Shown piece by piece: positions 60,661 to 64,000 of a stretch of DNA of 64,000 nucleotides (its first letter is position 1; each line of letters begins with the position of its first letter). This stretch comes from Planctomycetaceae bacterium (GTDB lineage: Bacteria; Planctomycetota; Phycisphaerae; UBA1845; UTPLA1). The stretch is from assembly GCA_011525745.1 (NCBI GenBank), contig WYBU01000122.1, positions 1 through 64,000 of the forward strand, written 5' to 3'. The notes below the pieces were generated by a model. The model ran no database searches and had not been told where the DNA came from. It saw nothing but the letters and a program-made list of their open reading frames with translations. A program made the position numbers and the translations under genes.

Positions 60661-61874
60661 ACCGCGGCGGGCTGGAGCAATTCCACCGCCAGCACGTGCT
60701 CGTTGCCCGTGCGAATGGCGTCAACTACAGCGGCGTCCGGCGCGCGGCTGACGCAAATTCGCGCATACGCCGCCTGTTCGCCTGCGACAATGACGTTTTC
60801 CATGTGCTCAACGTTGACGTGCGCTCGACTGAGATGCGTCAGCACGTGCGCCAGCACGCCGGGCTGATTGTGATGCCGCACGATCAGCATTCGCCCAGCC
60901 GCCGACCACGGCGCGACGTTGACGCAGTGATCGCACACGCCGCTCGCGCGGAATTGCCGCACGAGTCGCACGGCCTCGGCCGCGATGGCGTTCTGCGCCT
61001 GCTCGGTCGATGCGCCGATGTGGTGCGTGCCATAAACGACGCCGCCGGCCTGCATGATTTCGGCGACGAACGGCCCGGCCCCGACCTTGGGTTCGCCGGG
61101 GAAGACGTCCACCGCCGCGCGCAGCTTGCGCTCACGCACCGCCGCGGCCAGCGCGGCGTAGTCGAGCACGTCGGCCCGCGCGGTATTGATGACGTAGCTG
61201 CCGGGACGCAGGCGATTCAGCACGTCGGCGTTGATCAGGTTGAGCGTCTCGGTCGCCGCCGCCAGATGAATCGTCAGGATGTCGCACCGTTCCGCGACTT
61301 CGGCGGGACCGGCGGCGTAACGGACGTTCATCGCCGCCGCCGCTTCCGCGGTCAGCGAGCGGCTCCAGGCGACAACGTTCATCTCGAACGCGCGAGCGCG
61401 GTCGATGACGGCGCGGCCGATCTGCCCCGTGCCGATGACACCCAGCGTGCGGTCCTTCAGTCCGCGCGCCTCGGAATACTCCTTCTTGTTCCACTGCCCG
61501 GCCCGCAGGTCGACCACGTTCTCGACGATGCGGCGGTCCAGCGCCAGAATCAGCGCGAACGTCAACTCCGCGACCGCGATGGCGTTCTTGCCCGGGCAGT
61601 TGGCGACGAGAATGCCGCGGCGCGAGGCGGTGGCCACGTCGATGGTGTTGTAACCGGCGCCGGCGCGCAGCACGAGCGACAGGTGCGGCGACGCGCCCAG
61701 CGCGTCGGCGCCGACGACGGTGCTGCGGACGATCAGCACGGCGCAGCGCGTGGATGCGACCGCGTCGCGCAGCGCGGCGTCCTTGAGGCCCGGTTCGTAG
61801 GCGACTTCGAAGCCCGACTTCTTCAGCTCCTCGATCCCCCACGACTCGAATTTGTCCGCAATCAGAATCTTCAT
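60657..61874 (-). CDS. D-3-phosphoglycerate dehydrogenase-like protein
   Basis: A 405-residue cytoplasmic D-2-hydroxyacid dehydrogenase with a C-terminal ACT domain. The catalytic arginine is in the conserved GAGYNTIDVATA region (LVLRAGAGYNTID); the NAD motif is GVIGTGQIG; the later NTARADVLDYAAL and THHIGASTEQAQ contain the catalytic glutamate/histidine positions. The last 70 residues (GRMLIVRHHNQPGVLAHVLTHLSRAHVNVEHMENVI) are an ACT domain, which often binds serine. It probably makes 3-phosphohydroxypyruvate for serine synthesis, but other D-2-hydroxyacids are possible. ATG 61874 begins the conserved MKILIADKF. No serB or serC gene is adjacent. Confidence 0.88.
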   Translation of the reverse strand: MKILIADKFESWGIEELKKSGFEVAYEPGLKDAALRDAVASTRCAVLIVRSTVVGADALGASPHLSLVLRAGAGYNTIDVATASRRGILVANCPGKNAIAVAELTFALILALDRRIVENVVDLRAGQWNKKEYSEARGLKDRTLGVIGTGQIGRAVIDRARAFEMNVVAWSRSLTAEAAAAMNVRYAAGPAEVAERCDILTIHLAAATETLNLINADVLNRLRPGSYVINTARADVLDYAALAAAVRERKLRAAVDVFPGEPKVGAGPFVAEIMQAGGVVYGTHHIGASTEQAQNAIAAEAVRLVRQFRASGVCDHCVNVAPWSAAGRMLIVRHHNQPGVLAHVLTHLSRAHVNVEHMENVIVAGEQAAYARICVSRAPDAAVVDAIRTGNEHVLAVELLQPAAV

Positions 61875-62231
61875 GGCTTTCCCACACTGTGATCGATTGA
61901 TCCGCAAACCGGCCCGCATCATGGTCGCGCCGTCCCGGTCGTACGTCAACACGTGCGCCAAACACCGAAGCCGTCGATGGATTTGGGCCGGATCGGCGGG
62001 GCGAGCCGTCATTCCGGTTCAAGCGTGCGTGGTTTGCGGCGTGTTGTTCTTATTCCTGGTTTGTGCATCCTGGCCGCCGACCTGTGTCATGCGGCTCGTG
62101 GCGTGCGCGATTCGATTTGAGATTTGAGATCTGAGATCTCAAATCCCGGTGCTTGACGGACGAACCCGATTCAAGGCGAACTGCCACGGTCGAGCGTTTC
62201 GCACCTCACGATGACCACTCGCCGCTTGAAA
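61875..62231. other. intergenic stretch with a GAGATTTGAGAT palindrome
   Basis: 357 bases with no supportable gene. At 62114-62145 is the perfect palindrome GATTTGAGAT-type (GATTTGAGATCTGAGATCTC with the rest matching), related to the inverted repeat at 32528-32672. The remainder shows nothing that I recognise. Confidence 0.55.
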
Positions 62232-63227
62232 CTACACCGGCGCGTCCGAGTCGCCGCTGCGAAAAACGCGCTCGATCACGTCCTCGATCGGCGGGTCCTC
62301 GATCGTCAGGTCCAGCACCGGCAGCTCCGCCAGCATCCGTCCCGTCACGGCCGCGGCCTGCTCGCGCGGCACGCGCACCGCAACTTTCCGCGGCTCCTGC
62401 GTCAGCACGCCGCCGTAAACCGAGAAATCGTGGCCATTCAGATCGCGGTCGAGATCGATCGTAATCACTTTGTAGGGCGCCACGCGATCGGCCAGATCGT
62501 CGAGCGGGCCGTCGAACAACAGCTTCCCGTGATGAATGATGATGACGCGCCGGCACAGCGCCGTCACATCCGCCATGTAATGGCTCGTGAGAATGATCGT
62601 CGCGCCGGTGCGGCGGTTGTACTCCTGTATGAACGTCCGGATGCGGGCCTGCATCGTCACGTCCAGGCCGATCGTCGGTTCATCCAGAAACAGCACGGCC
62701 GGCCGATGCAGCAACGACGCGGCGATCTCGCACTTCATGCGCTCGCCCAGCGACAGGTTGCGCACCGGCTTCTTCAGCAATGGACCCAGGTCCAGCAGAT
62801 CGGTCAGCTCGCCCAGCGTCCGATCGAAGTCCGATCGCGGTACGCCGAAGACCGCGGCGTGAACAAGGAACGAGTCGGCGGCCGGGATGTCCCAGTTCAG
62901 TTGCGAGCGCTGTCCCATGATCAGGCTGATGCGCCGCAGATAGTCGGGAGACCGCCGCCACGGAACTTCGCCGAGTATGGTCGCCTCGCCCGAAGTTGGA
63001 TGCAGCAGGCCGCTGAGCATCTTGAGCGTGGTGGTCTTGCCGGCCCCGTTCGGCCCGAGGAATCCGACGATTTCGCCCTCCGGCACGGCGAAGCTAACAT
63101 CCTTCACGGCAAGGACTTCGCGGAATTCACGGCGTACCAGGCTGCGCAGCGCAGCGCCGAGGCCCGCTTCGCGCTGAGGGACGCGAAAGAGCTTGGTTAA
63201 ACGATTTACAATGATCTGTTCCGGCAT
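62232..63227 (-). CDS. ABC-2 type transporter ATP-binding protein
   Basis: A 331-residue cytoplasmic ATPase: Walker A GPNGAGKTTT, Q-loop LIMGQRSQL, signature LSLGERMKCEIAASLL, Walker B AVLFLDEPTIGLD and H-loop ILTSHYMADV. The LSLGERMK form and the C-terminal domain (about 230-331, VITIDLDRDLNGHDFSVYGGVLTQEP) fit ABC-2 exporters such as those for O-antigen, teichoic acids or antibiotics. A partner permease is not in this window; it may lie beyond the edge on the minus strand of another operon. ATG 63227 is chosen by homology. Confidence 0.83.
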   Translation of the reverse strand: MPEQIIVNRLTKLFRVPQREAGLGAALRSLVRREFREVLAVKDVSFAVPEGEIVGFLGPNGAGKTTTLKMLSGLLHPTSGEATILGEVPWRRSPDYLRRISLIMGQRSQLNWDIPAADSFLVHAAVFGVPRSDFDRTLGELTDLLDLGPLLKKPVRNLSLGERMKCEIAASLLHRPAVLFLDEPTIGLDVTMQARIRTFIQEYNRRTGATIILTSHYMADVTALCRRVIIIHHGKLLFDGPLDDLADRVAPYKVITIDLDRDLNGHDFSVYGGVLTQEPRKVAVRVPREQAAAVTGRMLAELPVLDLTIEDPPIEDVIERVFRSGDSDAPV

Positions 63228-63452
63228 GAACCGGCCGTCTATACTCTTGGGTTCAATCGGGCGCGAACGTGTCGTCTTTGTCTCACCGACCATACGAGCG
63301 CCGGCTGATCGGGCGCAGCCGCGGCCTCTCGGGCGCCATTGGATTCGACGAGTCCAGCCGACCATGCCGGCCCGCCCGCTTCGGACACCGTGTCCAAGTC
63401 GCTACGATGCGCCCTGACCGCACGGAAGCATCATACGTGAGGTTTCACTCCC

Positions 63453-64000
63453 ATGGCACGACGAGTTCTGGGCATTCTGGTCGGCGGCGGCCCGGCGCCG
63501 GGCATCAACGGGGTCATCGAGGCGGCGACGATCGAGGCCATAAACAACCGTTTCGCCGTCGTCGGCATTTACGACGGCTTTCAGTGGCTGTCCCATCCGA
63601 ACTTCGATCCGGACAAACATACCACGGCGCTGACGATTCCGCGCGTGTCGCGCATTCACTTCGGCGGCGGATCCATCCTTCGAACGGCGCGGACCACGCT
63701 GTTGGATGAACGGCGACTGGGCACCAGCATCGTCGTCGAGCCGGACACGCCGCGCGTCGAGCAGGTGCTGGCCAATGTTCGCGCAGCGGGGATCACGCAC
63801 CTGATCACCATCGGCGGTGACGACACGGCGCTGTCGGCCCGTTTTGTGGACGAGGCGGCCGGCAGCTCGCTGCGCGTCGTTCACGTGCCCAAGACGATCG
63901 ACAACGATCTGCCGCTGCCGGGCGACGTGCAGACGTTCGGATTTGCGACCGCGCGGCACATCGGCGCCACGATCGTGGCCAATCTGATGGAGGATGCCAA
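63453..64000 (+). CDS. 6-phosphofructokinase, PPi-type residues, partial
   Basis: The first 182 residues of a phosphofructokinase, cut by the window edge. GGGPAPGIN (11-19) is the nucleotide loop, GGDDT is the ATP-versus-PPi discriminating loop and PKTIDND is the sugar-phosphate catalytic loop. In ATP enzymes the second loop reads GGDGS/T and the third PGTIDND; here D replaces G and K replaces G, as in pyrophosphate-dependent PFKs. So it is likely to use PPi as phosphoryl donor, a reversible glycolytic step. No strong ribosome site is seen; GTGAGG stands about 14 bases upstream. Confidence 0.85.
   Translation, partial: MARRVLGILVGGGPAPGINGVIEAATIEAINNRFAVVGIYDGFQWLSHPNFDPDKHTTALTIPRVSRIHFGGGSILRTARTTLLDERRLGTSIVVEPDTPRVEQVLANVRAAGITHLITIGGDDTALSARFVDEAAGSSLRVVHVPKTIDNDLPLPGDVQTFGFATARHIGATIVANLMEDA

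Noticed and set aside
1-64000. Defence islands, toxin-antitoxin pairs, prophage or insertion sequences
   Set aside because: No transposase, integrase, restriction, nuclease-helicase or phage structural motifs were seen in any translated frame.

Overview
This is a 64 kb GC-rich chromosomal segment that looks like a planctomycete, most likely of the Phycisphaerae type. The pointers are secreted proteins ending in dockerin-like GD.N.D..VDG.D motifs, a protein carrying about a dozen DCN.NG.PDECD repeats, two PEP-CTERM surface proteins, a TIGR03790-type protein, a prepilin-like protein with an H-x-DG tail, a hydroxyacyl-ACP dehydratase/ACP/dehydratase cluster, and many polytopic glycosyltransferase-like membrane proteins. 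No rRNA, tRNA, prophage, insertion sequence or CRISPR array was seen. Genes lie in short runs on both strands, as in ordinary core chromosome.

Layout. 1-430: a 27-bp tandem hairpin array and a composite palindromic element, then a glutamate dehydrogenase (634-1836). 2.0-6.4 kb: three secreted/surface proteins on the minus strand (a frameshifted dockerin/repeat protein and two paralogous PEP-CTERM proteins with clear promoters). 6.9-10.1 kb: an Mla-like lipid-transport operon (binding lipoprotein, ATPase, MCE protein) without a permease. 10.3-16.7 kb: a hexapeptide acyltransferase, App1-like phosphatase, LolA-like protein, and a large receiver/PPDK-type ATP-grasp protein. 17.1-18.6 kb: FabZ-like, extended ACP, FabZ-like. 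18.9-25.6 kb: lipoprotein, PurE, an O-antigen-ligase-like/TPR protein with repeat DNA inside its coding region, a zinc-ribbon protein behind a strong promoter and long leader, and a prepilin-like protein ending at a strong terminator.

25.8-32.4 kb: ACT protein, small membrane protein, thiolase, bifunctional heptose kinase/transferase, two lipoproteins. 32.6-40 kb: three large membrane proteins (TPR, PMT-like, DUF2723-like), a small GspE-N-like protein and a TlyA-like methyltransferase. 40-46.9 kb: a CzcA/CusA-type RND pump without visible partners, a BNR-repeat protein with an upstream MoaD/ThiS-like protein, a c-type-cytochrome-like protein with a CX4CH site, and ThpR. 47-57.8 kb: methyltransferase, UbiB kinase, glycosyltransferase-like protein, dockerin protein, enoyl-CoA hydratase, TIGR03790 protein, PilT, small winged-helix-like protein. 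58-64 kb: TPR protein, DinB protein, phosphoglycerate-dehydrogenase-like protein, ABC-2 ATPase and the 5' part of a phosphofructokinase with PPi-type residues.

How the genes fit together: envelope building dominates (lipid transport, heptose synthesis, O-antigen ligation, lipid-linked-sugar glycosyltransferases, PEP-CTERM and dockerin surface proteins), mixed with housekeeping metabolism. The most unusual non-coding content is a set of at least six families of palindromic or tandem repeats, several with constant internal spacing, which occupy most of the longer gaps. Three genes share an extended -10 sequence TGCTAYART, and at least one gene appears to be read from a leaderless mRNA.
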